Shown here: positions 52,201-62,103 of the stretch, in pieces
How positions within the stretch are numbered: the first letter of the stretch is position 1
Layout: each line of letters opens with the position of its first letter
Source: Stentor coeruleus
Lineage: Eukaryota > Ciliophora > Heterotrichea > Heterotrichida > Stentoridae
DNA: 64,000 bases
Direction of reading: 5' to 3'
Assembly (NCBI GenBank): GCA_001970955.1
Contig: MPUH01000087.1
Coordinates: 49,411 to 113,410 of the forward strand
Translations under genes and position numbers: made by a program
Notes under the pieces: model-generated
What the model was told of the DNA's origin: nothing
The model's input: the letters and a program-made list of their open reading frames with translations, nothing else
The model's database searches: none

Positions 52201-52899
52201 ATTTCCTATAAGTTCACTATATGTTTTTGTTGCTGTGTCAAAACCGAAACTTGTTTCAATATACTCATTTTTTAAATCCCCGTCGATTGTCTTTGGGCAT
52301 CCAACAACTTTTATTGGGCTGTGGTTTTTCAAAAAGTATTCAGCGAGGGTAGCTGCATTTGTGTTTGAGTCATCACCACCAATTACGATAACTCCGTTAA
52401 GATTCAATGCAGTGCAAAATTTTAAAGAATTAGCGTATTGATCTTCTGTTTCAATTTTGTCACGGCCTGAACATATCATGTCAAAGCCTCCTTGGTTTCT
52501 ATAAGCTTCCATTAAATCATGATCAACTTCTCTAAAGGAGTTTGTAAATATACCCCTTGGACCTCCTAAAAACCCAAAAACTTGTGATGATGGATGATGT
52601 CTTTTAAGGTAATCATAAATACCCATTATAACATTGTGACCACCTGGTGCTTGACCACCTGAAAGGACAACACCAATCCTTAGTGGGGATACTTCATCAG
52701 TATTAGGCTCATCGGTTGGTTGGAATTCAACATATTTGATTGCACTGATCAAAGGGAATTTTTCTTTGATATCTTCAGGTACAGGCAAATCTTGAAAAGC
52801 AAAGGTTGAGTTCACGCTTTGAAGACCCTTGGGAAGTGCTGGGATGTACTTTTGACGGGCTTTTTGGAAGTCAGATGCTCTGAAAGTAAGCGATGACAT
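49258..52899 (-). CDS. Fused two-domain PPi-type phosphofructokinase
   Basis: A glycolytic fructose-6-phosphate 1-phosphotransferase made of two PFK domains in one chain. The apparent 1213 residues include a false 51-residue duplication at the N at 51015; the real protein is about 1162. The first half is catalytic: GGQAPGGH at 81-88, GGDDS at 174-178 and PKTIDGD at 202-208 with base D206. Asp in GGDDS and Lys in PKTIDGD are the marks of pyrophosphate-dependent enzymes. In the second half the same positions read GASHA and PLAVDNN, so it is probably a regulatory alpha-like domain. The beta-alpha order equals the apicomplexan fused PFK and the separate plant PFP subunits. The reaction would be reversible and cytosolic. 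Confidence 0.93.
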   Translation of the reverse strand: MSSLTFRASDFQKARQKYIPALPKGLQSVNSTFAFQDLPVPEDIKEKFPLISAIKYVEFQPTDEPNTDEVSPLRIGVVLSGGQAPGGHNVIMGIYDYLKRHHPSSQVFGFLGGPRGIFTNSFREVDHDLMEAYRNQGGFDMICSGRDKIETEDQYANSLKFCTALNLNGVIVIGGDDSNTNAATLAEYFLKNHSPIKVVGCPKTIDGDLKNEYIETSFGFDTATKTYSELIGNVCLDAASTKKYYHFVRLMGRSASHIALECELQCRANLVLIGEEVQEKNHTLSYIVNELANMVFRRGEMGKNYGVVLVPEGLIEFIPEVNVLIKELNELMVGKTGTEEELRAHVLSSLSSEALELFKFLPESISNQLLLDRDPHGNVQVAKIETERLLIMLLQNELTRRNFTHPFFAQSYYFGYEGRSCLPSNFDSTYCYALGYTAGSLVKYGYTGCMAVCRGLTQNPENWKSAGCPLATMMNIERRKGKPVAVIKKALVELDSDYFRAYAKMREFWKYNDSYRAPGPIQFDGVGADSFTYLLKPPTDHELVSAADSHAEYPYFVRNPQNFSPLMHARTRAPVDLPIVLNKHHSAVLGEITENDYEETKLAIHEQLPNLANYKLRKYAEIEESKDLXIVLNKHHSAVLGEITENDYEETKLAIHEQLPNLANYKLRKYAEIEESKDLPMPINIGVVFLGRQAPGAHNIIDGVLHEVEKSGGLVYGFLGGNHGLLNKSYFLITRENFAPYRNTGGLDFLGRIGSTIRGDEEFEKVRLTCKSLNLDGLVIAGASHAITDAAYLSEYFLAHNEKTKIIAVPLAVDNNLYHPLFETSLGFDTASRVNAELVGNMMTDSASATKYYYFIRVMGQDPSHLAVECALQTHPNVVLVSEYHKNEGNTLVDIVRSVADVIQERAKIGKLFGTLLVPEGLIQQLSHFRELISEINVLVGKKTHGEREELAKRVIKNPEVIDELFHHYSAPVLRNLPEWFQMQLLTRIDGNGHVQLSLIETERLLADLVSNELKERKKKGTYKASFAPVCHFFGYQGRCSFPSLFDCSLGSCYGATAVTLIRGGLTGYLTTARGLSGDVAKWRLGGIPISSVMKLKAKSQYGRNKVVTTSAEVDLFSKAYLKLANDSKAWALEEHYSNPGPIQFFNEAKWDNNLTLKVNHEGYMISLQKVQEICCRILSVCRFGVHEDLLRTAVIGLSSVEDILNLHRKSSL
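50863..51167. repeat. False direct duplication around a one-N gap inside PFK
   Basis: Bases 50863-51014 and 51016-51167 are 152-base copies either side of the N at 51015, with one difference seen (C at 50950, T at 51103). The period of 153 happens to keep frame, so the translated protein shows a 51-residue repeat with one X. This is an unmerged contig overlap. Confidence 0.93.
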
Positions 52900-54370
52900 T
52901 TTTATAAGACTATGCGGTTAAGATTTGTTACAAAAATATGAGATTTTAGCTTTAGAATCGTAATACTATTGATGATATAAGAATATATAAAAGTTAGGAG
53001 AATGAATAGAAAGGATTTGATTGAAAAATGATTTTAAACTAAGGAAATAATAGTTTGGAAATATGTAAATGGAAAAGATAAGAGTATTTTGATTTTTTTT
53101 TATATGAAGAGAAAAGATTATAAGAAGGAAATTATATAAGAATTGGATGTGAAAATTTGGGTTGGCTGTGAAAAATATGGGTCTTGTTGCAAAATATGGG
53201 TCTTACTGGAAAATGAGATTATTATAGTTAAAAAGATGACGTAAGATAGATAAAAATGAGACTGAGTACGGAGTACGGAGTAAACTTTACTATGAAATTA
53301 ATTTTGTTTTAAGAAAATAATTAAATTAAGCATTTGATTTGGTATAGGATAAAACTAAAAATTTAGATTCAACTTGTAGTAAAATATGTTTCTGAGATAG
53401 AGAATCCATATTCAAATTAATTTTTATTAGAAAATAACATTGATGAATTATTATTATAGGAATAGGATATAATAATACCTTATGAGTTTTTTATAGTATA
53501 AGAATTTTTTAAGAATTTGTGAAGATTGATTTATGTAAAAAATATATTTATTATTTGAATGAAAAATTAATAAATGCCAGATAATTTGTATAGTAAAGAC
53601 ATGAAAGTTAAAAAACTGTTTAACTTTAATATTTAAAAGCAAGGACTATATAAAAATTACCATAGCTTCTTAAAAAAAATCAGATATTTATATAAACTTA
53701 TATTAGATTTCACATTTTTTTTTTTCTATTTAAAGATTAGGAAAACCCAGAATACAATTTTAAGACTATTAATGTTTTAAACTATAGTTTTTATGATGGG
53801 GATTGAAAAATAAAATCAATATTTTTAAAGAAGCAACTAAGGAAGTAGAGACTTAGGGGAAGAATAAGAATATTAAGAAAAAGGAAGGGAAGATGAAAAA
53901 CAGGAAGAGAATAGGTTGATCCTAACTATTTTAATATTTAATTTGATGATATTAGAAAATTGAAAAGTTTTTTAATATAGTCTGAAAAGTTGTTTGGATT
54001 AGAGTTAGCTTTAATTCATTTATTAAATAAAAGATTAAAGTTCTTTTATTCAAGGTTGCTTAGCTACATAAATTAAATTCTAAAATTGTAAGTGTAGTTA
54101 TTATTATTATTATTAAATCTATATATAATTAATAACTTTCACTATAATACAAAATAGCTTATAATTGAAAGATAAATAACATACAGATAGAAGATTTTTA
54201 AATATATATTAATATGGTCGAAATAAAATCACAATAAATATCATATACAAATCACAATAAAACCTTTATAAAATCCTAATATAAATAATATGCATATTTT
54301 ATATAAAGATAAATAATCTTGCTGGTTCATAATTTTAGCAATCAATATTTTATTGATTTATTCTATAAAA
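52900..54370. other. Divergent 1.47 kb intergenic region
   Basis: T/G/A-rich on the left (PFK 5' flank, TCTTATAAAA next to its ATG). It holds two copies of AAATATGGGTCTT near 53175-53212, GAGTACG twice in tandem at 53264-53277, and a short ATT run near 54099-54115. No coding frame supported; a 62-codon minus-strand frame at 53454-53642 looks like chance. Confidence 0.5.
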
Positions 54371-54967
54371 ATGGAATACAAGTTTGGAAAAGTATCAGTT
54401 AGTACTATCTTAACAATATTTCTTGGCATTCAATTAGTTTCGATTATAACCAATATAATATCCTTATGTGCATCGACATGGATATTTCCGGACAGTTTAC
54501 TTTTAACTTATGAAGAAAAATCTATAGATACGTATTACGATAAATGCTTGAAATACTTAGGTGATGAATATGAAGAATATGATGATTATGACAGGATAAA
54601 GGAACTTTGTGATACCCTTAAAATTCGATATAAAGTAACTGTAGCATATATTGTTCTTATAGCATTTGGTATGGCTTTCATGGCTGCTTGGATGTTTGTA
54701 ATAATAAAAGCTATTCAGGGGAAATTTCATCTTCGTTATGGAATTCTCTTAGGAATAATTTCATCATTGATTCAAATTGTTGCTATCATTCAGTATGTTT
54801 TTAATAACAAAATTACTTTTGAAAACGTATACAGTTATTCTGACTCAGATTATTATGGAGAAGCTGGTGATGGTCCAAGACTAAGTGTAGTTATATGCAT
54901 TATAAACAGTCTTTTGGTCATGGCTTTAATTTTGATTCAGAAAAAACTCAATAAACTTAGGTCTTAA
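54371..54967 (+). CDS. Four-pass membrane protein, claudin-like topology
   Basis: A 198-residue protein with four hydrophobic segments at about 10-34, 90-112, 122-143 and 173-191, giving cytosolic ends and two outer loops. The first outer loop is acidic, with a Trp just after TM1 and two cysteines (YDKCLKYLG, IKELCDTLK) that may form a disulfide, as in claudin/PMP22-type tetraspans. The ATG at 54371, preceded by TCTATAAAA, is the likely start. Two related but more similar genes follow in tandem. The function of this family in ciliates is not known to me. Confidence 0.75.
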   Translation: MEYKFGKVSVSTILTIFLGIQLVSIITNIISLCASTWIFPDSLLLTYEEKSIDTYYDKCLKYLGDEYEEYDDYDRIKELCDTLKIRYKVTVAYIVLIAFGMAFMAAWMFVIIKAIQGKFHLRYGILLGIISSLIQIVAIIQYVFNNKITFENVYSYSDSDYYGEAGDGPRLSVVICIINSLLVMALILIQKKLNKLRS

Positions 54968-55501
54968 TAGTATTAGAATTTCTCTAAGATTTAATATTTG
55001 ATTTGTTTTCATGCTATTATTGACTATTATCTTATTTATTAAGAATTAAGCAATTCGGGTTCCTTTATTTAAACTTTATATTTGTCATTATTATTTCTTT
55101 ATATTTAGAGATAATATATAATTTGCGTCTTATTTTTCAATTTCAAGTAAAATTCTATTGTTTATTCCTTTCTAATTAATTGTTATGAGTATTTTGATAA
55201 TTTTTTTTAGTACATTTTTACATATTGACAAAAATGATTTTTATAAGCTATGCAATTGCTAATATCAATTAAATAACTTCATAAACAGATCGATATAAAA
55301 ATCAAATGTATATAAAACTAGCTCTAGGATAATATTTTACGCTGAGGATTATAGAAAAAATATTATCAAATCATATAAAGCTCATAAATTAGGAAATCCA
55401 ATTTGTGTGTTTTTAGGTTCTCTAAAGCTAATATTCTGTTCGATTTTTAAATTATCAATAAAGTGTCTAAAAATTTATATCAATATGTATTTATTCTATA
55501 A
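54968..55501. other. Intergenic region between two tetraspan genes
   Basis: 534 AT-rich bases; T-rich on the left. TTCTATAA abuts the next ATG. Nothing else recognised. Confidence 0.45.
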
Positions 55502-56212
55502 ATGGAAAACGATAAAGCAAAGGCAAAGATCAAAATCTTTATTTCGTCTCTGATTTGGATCCAATTATTTTGCATCTATTTAAGTCTCATATCTTTATTA
55601 AGCAGAGATTGGATTGGCTTGAATGGGCTTTTTGAAGATTGGACTGGCTATGAATTTCTCGGTTGTGCTTCAGAAATTTCTTGTGACTCTTACTTTAAAA
55701 ATCTATCAAAAATAAGTGTAGGCTTTATAGTTGAAACAATTTTTTGTGGATTTCTATCACTGAATTCAGTATATTCCTTATCTAAATACTATAAAAATAA
55801 AATTAACACAACAAGAATATCAATTTTGACTACACTAATATTTTTAGCAAGGCTTGGAGTGTTTATTGGCTTTGCTAAAATAATGGAGATTAGGGTAGTA
55901 AAGGAAAAAGATTACAATAATGGTACACTTGGATATGGAGGAGATCTATGGATAGCTTTGATTATTATTGAATTTCTTATAATTGTAGCATGGTTAAAGT
56001 TGCGTAAAAGAATCCAAATTAGTACTTCTGTAGAAGATGATAATAGAATGGGTAATGATGTAAGAAATGATGTAAGAAATGATGAAAGAAATGATGAAAG
56101 AAATGATTTAAACCAAGAAAATCAAGAGGTTGTTAAAGATGATTCGATTAATTATTGTAAAGAAACTGATGATGAAGAGAATAAGAATGAAGAGAATAAG
56201 GATGAAAGTTAA
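55502..56212 (+). CDS. Claudin-like four-pass membrane protein, tandem copy 1
   Basis: A 236-residue protein with four hydrophobic segments (about 10-32, 72-92, 104-123, 149-167) and a long acidic/Asn-rich cytosolic tail. The first outer loop has RDW, then NGLFE, then two cysteines (FLGCASEISCDSY), close to the W-GLW-C-C signature of claudin/PMP22/EMP proteins; that link is inference. The tail contains a VRND/ERND repeat encoded by 12-nt repeats (56053-56107). A 39-nt tandem duplication covers the stop codon. It is a recent duplicate of 56378-57058. Confidence 0.82.
   Translation: MENDKAKAKIKIFISSLIWIQLFCIYLSLISLLSRDWIGLNGLFEDWTGYEFLGCASEISCDSYFKNLSKISVGFIVETIFCGFLSLNSVYSLSKYYKNKINTTRISILTTLIFLARLGVFIGFAKIMEIRVVKEKDYNNGTLGYGGDLWIALIIIEFLIIVAWLKLRKRIQISTSVEDDNRMGNDVRNDVRNDERNDERNDLNQENQEVVKDDSINYCKETDDEENKNEENKDES
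56053..56107 (+). repeat. 12-nt coding repeat (RND motif)
   Basis: About four copies of a unit like AAGAAATGATGT/A encode alternating V/E-R-N-D in the tail of copy 1. The paralogue at about 56931-56960 has only about two, interrupted copies, so the number differs. Confidence 0.85.
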
Positions 56213-56254
56213 AAAGAGAATAAGAATGAAGAGAATAAGGATGAAAGTTAAAAA
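56177..56254 (+). repeat. 39-nt perfect tandem duplication spanning the stop codon
   Basis: Bases 56177-56215 and 56216-56254 are identical. Each copy encodes ENKNEENKDES followed by TAA, so the second copy lies in the 3' UTR behind the first stop. Confidence 0.93.
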
Positions 56255-56377
56255 TAATATTATTTTATAGATAAATATCTGATAAAAGATATATAAAATT
56301 ACGTATTTATATAGTTGAAAAATTGTAATTTTTTAAAGTAGTTGCTAGATTGATAGTTATAAATATTTGAACTATAA

Positions 56378-57058
56378 ATGGAAAACGAAAGAGTTGCAAA
56401 AACAAAAATCTTTATTTTGTCTATGATTTGGGTTCAATTATTTTGCATCTATCTTAGTCTAATATCTTTATTAAGCAGAGATTGGATTAACATGAATGGC
56501 CTTTTTGAAAATCAGACTAAACATAAATTTCTCGGTTGTGCTCCATATGATTCATGTAGCTCTTACTATAAAGAACTATCAAAAATATCAGCAGGCTTTA
56601 CAGCTGTAACAATTTTTTGTGGGTTATTATCAATATTTTCAGTATATTTCTTATCTAAATACTATAATAATTATATCGACCCAATTTGGATAACAACTTT
56701 GACTATAATGATATTTTTATCAAGATTTTCAGTGTTTATTCGCTTTTTGGTAAAATTTAAAATTGCAGAGGACAATGATTTTCATTTTAAATTACTTGGA
56801 TATGGAGGACATCTATGGGGAGCTTTGATTATTATTGAGTTAATTGTATTGATAATATGGTCATCGTTGCGTAAAAGAATACAAATTAAAGTTAATATAG
56901 AAGAAGATAATAGAATAGTTCATGATAAAAGAAATGATGAGGTAAACAATGAAAGAAATGATTTAAACCAAGAAAATCAAGAGGATGATAAAAATAAATT
57001 GAATAATAATCATATAGAAACTCGTGAGGATGAAGAGAATAAGGTTAATGAAAGTTAG
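56378..57058 (+). CDS. Claudin-like four-pass membrane protein, tandem copy 2
   Basis: A 226-residue paralogue of the previous gene: same four-segment layout, the conserved block IWVQLFCIYLSLISLLSRDW, NGLFE and paired cysteines (FLGCAPYDSCSSYY), GYGGHLWGALIIIE before TM4, and an acidic Asn-rich tail with RNDLNQENQE shared with copy 1. Divergence is spread along the protein, and a few loop positions differ strongly. The 3' flank is also similar to that of copy 1, so the duplicated unit is about 876 bases, gene plus spacer. TATAA directly precedes the ATG in both. Confidence 0.83.
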   Translation: MENERVAKTKIFILSMIWVQLFCIYLSLISLLSRDWINMNGLFENQTKHKFLGCAPYDSCSSYYKELSKISAGFTAVTIFCGLLSIFSVYFLSKYYNNYIDPIWITTLTIMIFLSRFSVFIRFLVKFKIAEDNDFHFKLLGYGGHLWGALIIIELIVLIIWSSLRKRIQIKVNIEEDNRIVHDKRNDEVNNERNDLNQENQEDDKNKLNNNHIETREDEENKVNES

Positions 57059-57849
57059 AAATAATAATATTCTTATAGATAAATATCTGATAATAAAAAA
57101 TATATAAAATTGTATTTATATAGTTCAAAAATTGCAATTTTTTAAAGTGATTGTTGGATTGATAGTTGCAAATGTTTAAATTTTTTAATGAATAGGGTTT
57201 ATAAAATTTGTAATCTTAATGAGTAATTTTTAAGCTTTTTAATGTAATTATGAATGATCTTTTTCTAAAGTATTAAGTTGCTTTTAGTATAATTTTTTAG
57301 GATATTAAAAATTATGTATTTTCCGTAACTATTATGCTTATTAATAATATTAGAAATAACTTCTGTATTTTTATATATCTTAATGAATATTTATATTAAA
57401 ATATGCTTATTTTTGCTTTATCATATTGATTTCTTCTTATAAATATCATCAATAGTTTATTATTATCTTAAAAAGACCCAAAATTTTATTAATCTATTTT
57501 TTAATAGTCTCCCTTATTGATAGTATAATTTAGAAACCATTTATAATTTTCCCAAAAATTAATTAAAACTAGTTAAATCATATCTCTATACATTGCTATT
57601 ACAATACATCTTATACCAAAATTAAAAATATCGTATATCTCTTATATTATTATAATAAAACTAACAATTACTACCTTTAAAAAAATAATTAAATTCAGCC
57701 AAATAAATACAAATGCCCATTTTTATAATAATAAAAACTTCAACATCATTATATTCTAAAACAAAGCATCAAAATAAAATCTTAAAACACAAAACCCAAT
57801 TTCATAATAGCCATTCTATCATTAATACACTACTCAAATTTATAAAAAA
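57059..57849. other. Intergenic region downstream of the tandem pair
   Basis: The first 125 bases or so resemble the 3' flank of copy 1 (56213-56377). The remainder is AT-rich, A/C-rich near the next start. No coding frame recognised. Confidence 0.55.
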
Positions 57850-60800
57850 ATGCTCTCCTATTTATTATTCGCTTTAAAACTTTGCGATTCTGTTGAAATA
57901 AATCTTATACCCAGCCTCGGGCCAACCCCACCTCTAATAGCCCTTTCAAAAGTAGTCTATGACGAAACAACATCAACCCTTATAACAATTGGAGGCTTTA
58001 ACTCTGAAACTCTTGGACCAGTTATCGACATATACACCTTTAGTTTATTAAGTAACACATGGGATGAAATCACACCCGAGTCTGAATACATTCCAGAGCC
58101 TTTTCAACAACATTATTTACATTTAACTAAATCAAGAGTAATTTTAGTATTATTCCCAGTAACAATCAAAGGACTTATTTCTGATGTTTTTGCTTTTGAC
58201 TTAAAAAATTTTAAATGGGAAAAAAAAATCCTTACCGGTGAGCCTATTTTAAGTAGAAGACAATCTACTATATGTAGTTTTTCTTATAATGGGATAGATT
58301 ATATAGCAGTTTATGGAGGGTTTGAAAAATATGGGTATGATGAATCTTTATATTTGTAAGACATATATAGAATCGATATTGAAAAATCAGTAAGTTATAA
58401 GCTACCTAATAATGGTCTAGTAAATCCTGGGGTAAAAGATTCATCAAGTTTGATTTATTATGAAGGTAAATTGATTTTATATGGGATTTCTAATGTTTTT
58501 AATGAATTTTTATCAGATGAAAATTTGTATTTATACGATTTACAGGGATATGAATGGATTAGGGTTATGTCAGAAGAGAAATTTAATGTGACTGCTTTTC
58601 ATATGGTGAAAATACAAGGGAAATTTATGTTTGTTTATTTTGGAAATGATGCAAATGGATTAGTGAATAATGTTAGAAAATTGGATTTGGATAGTTATGA
58701 ATGGGAAATTGTAGGTGAAGTTAAAGGTAGATACTTTTTAGGGTTTTCTGCTTGCGAAGTTGGAGATATGTTGTATTTTATGAATGCATACACAGATAGT
58801 GGAGCTATTGAGTCGATATTATCGATAAATTTAACAGAAAATCCTACTGAAATGATTGCTGTTGCTCCTAGACTCACTTGGCCTAGAAAAAGGCAAGGCC
58901 ATTGTATGGCTACTATTAATGATAAAATTCTTATTATTGGTGGACTTTCAGAAGATAGTTCAACTTATTTAAATGATGTGTGGCAATTAGATATAGATAC
59001 ATTGACTTGGACTGAACTCTCAATATCAGGAGACACTTTTGATGGAAGGGGATTTATGAATTGCCAAATCTTTTCAGGGGTGATTTTTGTTGCTGGCGGT
59101 AAAGACAACAATAAAATCTACAGTGATACTTTTTTTCTAAACCTCAAAAGTTTTTTATGGGTCAAAATCAAACCAGTTTCTTCTATAAATTCTGAGGCTT
59201 ATGGTTCATGTTCTGTAAATGGGAATTTTATCTATACAACATTTGGTATTTCAAATCAAGGATTTTTAGACACAATTTTTGTATGCAATTATACTGATAA
59301 TACACTTAAAATATCTTATCTAAATAAAGGACCTAAAATAAAACTTGCTGCTCATGCTTGTTGGATTGAAAATAAAAACAATTGCGATAATATTTTTATA
59401 GCTAATGGGGAAAATTTTAATGGAACTCCTAATAGATATTTATATAAAGTTACTATATGTATGGATGATAATGAGAAATATGATAGTGAAATAATAACAG
59501 AATCAGATGAACTTGCAAGATTTGAAAGTGCGTTAGTTAAGACTGATGATTATGTTTTTTTAATGTTTGGGATGATGAAAAATGCATTTTTAGCTGATTC
59601 GATTACTTATATAAATTTGAAAAATTATGATGTTGGAAGTATAAATAATACAGGAATTTATGCTTATAATCATGCTGCGTGTCATTTGAGAGATACAATT
59701 TATGTCTTTGGAGGTGGAGGGACTCATGGAAGATCAACAAAAAGCTCAGCTAATTCAAAACTATATAGCATTTTTAAGACGGCTAATGATTCGTTTACAA
59801 TTGGTTGTGGGCCTGGGTCAATTGAGCCTGAATGTAAGCCATGTGAACAAGGTTATTATTACAATGATAATTCTAAGGTATGTATTCCATGTCCTCCTGG
59901 TACTTACTCTAATGAATTTGGGGCAATTTCTGTACTTTCTTGCACACTTTGCTCAAAAAATTCATATAGTGATAAATATGGTAGTATATACTGTAAAGAG
60001 TGCCCAATATCAAGTTATTGTCCAATTGGATCATCTTCATTAAATCTATCATTTAATACATATAGCGAAGTCTTAAAATCTTATCAACCTCCATCATACA
60101 AAACTAATAATAAACTAATCAATCAAATCAGCGACATAGCAATTTTTGTTTTTATCGGATTAAGTTGCTTTCTACTTATATTACTAATATTTATCAAATG
60201 TATTAGACAAAATCTAAAGAAACTAGATTTATATAGCAGTAGTCATAATACTTATGAAAATAATCCTATTATTGTAAGAAAAACTTTACTTGGAGGATTT
60301 TTTTCTTGTATGTTTTTTATTGCAGCTTATTTTATACTATTAACTGAAATTTTATCTTATTTTAAAGATAATATTGTTGAAAACAAAACCCTTGTTCCTT
60401 TAGTTATTGAAGATAGACCAATTTATTCTGATTATTTTATTGTAAAAATTGATTTTTCTATGTATGGAGGTAGTTGTGAGGAGAGTCATGATGGTGGTAG
60501 TATGAAAATATTCTTAAAAGAAACTAATACTAATTTTATTGAGAAAAATTATGTGGCATGGCCTGAAATTGAAGATAAAAAATGTGTTATTGAAATTGTA
60601 TATAGAAACTTTTCTATACATTATGAGGCATATATTACACTTGAGGTGCGCGATCGATTATATTGCTTATGCCAGAATGATAAACGTTAATATAGAAACA
60701 AATTCATCAATTCCTGATGAAAGTAGTATTATTGAGCAAAGCATTGTTCCTGATAATGATAATGAAGTCTTCAATGGAAATTCTTATAGTGAGTTTTTTA

Positions 60801-61339
60801 TTAAAGTTACACCTTCAGTGATAAATATTTAGTTATTTGAATCAGAATCTAATTCATGGCCATCTATAAGCAAAGGTTTTCATATATCTCAAAGTAAAAA
60901 TCCAACTAAAGGTTCAGCAGCTAATGAAAAAGCGTAATTTATATATAGTTTAAGTATTGCTGATGGAGTTTACATAAAAATAAATTTGTCTCAAAGCGAT
61001 AATCTTTTATATACAAATAGAGAATTAAAAAGTACTATATTTGTTGTTTTCTCAAGTTTAGCTGGAGCTATTTTTGGAATAATGGGAAGCTTTGGGTCTG
61101 CTATGAGTTTTATTGAAGGAAAGTTAGTTTCTATTACTAATAAGTATGAATCAATCAAAAAAATAAGGAAAATTATCGATTTTAGAAAAAGGACTAAGTT
61201 TATATTAAATAATAAGCATACAGAGCCAATTTGTGAAAAGCATGATCCTTGTAACACAACTTTTGAATTTATCCCTTCAGCTAAATTTATAAAAGTTGCC
61301 CCTTTTACAGATTTCGTAGATAATTTAGATAACTTTTAA
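57850..61339 (+). CDS. Kelch/cysteine-rich membrane receptor-like protein (one frameshift)
   Basis: Four exons over three 15-nt introns (58356-58370, 60818-60832, 60934-60948) give about 1147 residues if one extra base in 60640-60680 is ignored. A signal peptide (MLSYLLFALKLC) is followed by kelch-type beta-propeller repeats (LITIGGFNSETLGPVIDIYT, KILIIGGLSEDSSTYLNDVW, IYVFGGGGTHGRS). Near 649-720 is a GCC2/GCC3-type cysteine-rich segment (CKPCEQGYYY, CIPCPPGTYS, CSKNSYSD). Membrane segments are near 754-780, 807-830 and 1046-1070. This is a common ciliate surface-protein architecture with unknown ligand. In the frameshift region the upstream frame ends at 60690 but the neighbouring frame continues convincingly (IDYIAYARMINVNIETN). 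No 15- or 16-nt GT...AG intron explains the shift. Confidence 0.82.
58356..58370 (+). other. 15-nt intron in kelch gene
   Basis: GTAAGACATATATAG. Its in-frame TAA would truncate the protein at residue 169; removal joins DESLYL to IDIEKSV. Confidence 0.94.
60818..60832 (+). other. 15-nt intron with GTGAT donor
   Basis: GTGATAAATATTTAG, ending in an in-frame TAG. The donor GTGAT departs from the GTAA/GTAT seen in the others, but length, A10 and the TAG end fit, and removal continues the frame (VTPS to LFESES). Confidence 0.78.
60934..60948 (+). other. 15-nt intron in kelch gene
   Basis: GTAATTTATATATAG; its in-frame TAA is removed, joining SAANEKA to LSIADGVYIK. Confidence 0.87.
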
Positions 61340-62103
61340 GATGATCTTATTTTTAAGGCACTGGATTTTTTAATAAATTAGAACATCAGTTTAGGAACTT
61401 AAAAATATTTTTATAGTGTTATAAGGGGTCTTTTCTTTAATGAATATAATCAGTTTTAGGAATTTTATATTGAAGATCTTAGGAACACTGGATAAATTTT
61501 GATAAGCTTAACTTTTTTGGAAATAATTTTGTGTACTTAAATTATCTTGTTGGCTAATGACTAAACCTTGTGGTAAACTCCTGTGTTAACCATAATTGTA
61601 TGATTAATTAAGAAGTATTATAAAAAAAATAATCCATCATTCCTATAATCTTAATATCCCTAAACCAAAAAAATTCTATAATTATTTATAGGCAGAAAGC
61701 AATACCTAATGTTTATTTTATGTAACTTTAAAAAGTGGGTATATATAAAAGCAGGCTATTTTTAGTTGGTTCAACTTAAATTTTCCCCTAAAATTCAAAT
61801 AATTTTAAACTAATAAATACACAATTTTTGCAAATAGAAAACCCAAATTTTAAACTAAAAATTAGAACATCTTAAACTTTTCTCTAGCATTCACATTCAA
61901 AAATTCTCCACAAACACTTCAAAATTCTCACCAACAAATCTTATATCCCAAAATCCATCATCAATCTCAACATAAATCCTCCAAAAATCCCAAAAATTTT
62001 CGACAACCTAACTATAAAAACTCATCCCATAAAAAACCTTAAACCTTCAAAAAGTGAATCCTAGACAATTCCATCTTATTCATCCATAAAATCTATAAAG
62101 AAA
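61340..62103. other. Intergenic region between two plus-strand genes
   Basis: T/G-rich to about 61610, then strongly A/C-rich to the next ATG (CTATAAAGAAA precedes it). Nothing else recognised. Confidence 0.5.

Noticed and set aside
53264-53284. GAGTACG tandem repeat as a CRISPR-like or telomeric element
   Set aside because: Only two full 7-base units and no spacer structure; too short to mean anything.
53454-53642. Minus-strand frame of 62 codons
   Set aside because: Spacer-like composition (Ile, Tyr, Lys, Phe) with no domain, in a divergent intergenic region.
60560-60700. A 16-nt intron to explain the kelch frameshift
   Set aside because: Every AG in the overlap of the two frames was checked; none has GT 14 or 13 bases earlier. 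A 22-base GT...TAG exists but that length is unlike every other intron here.
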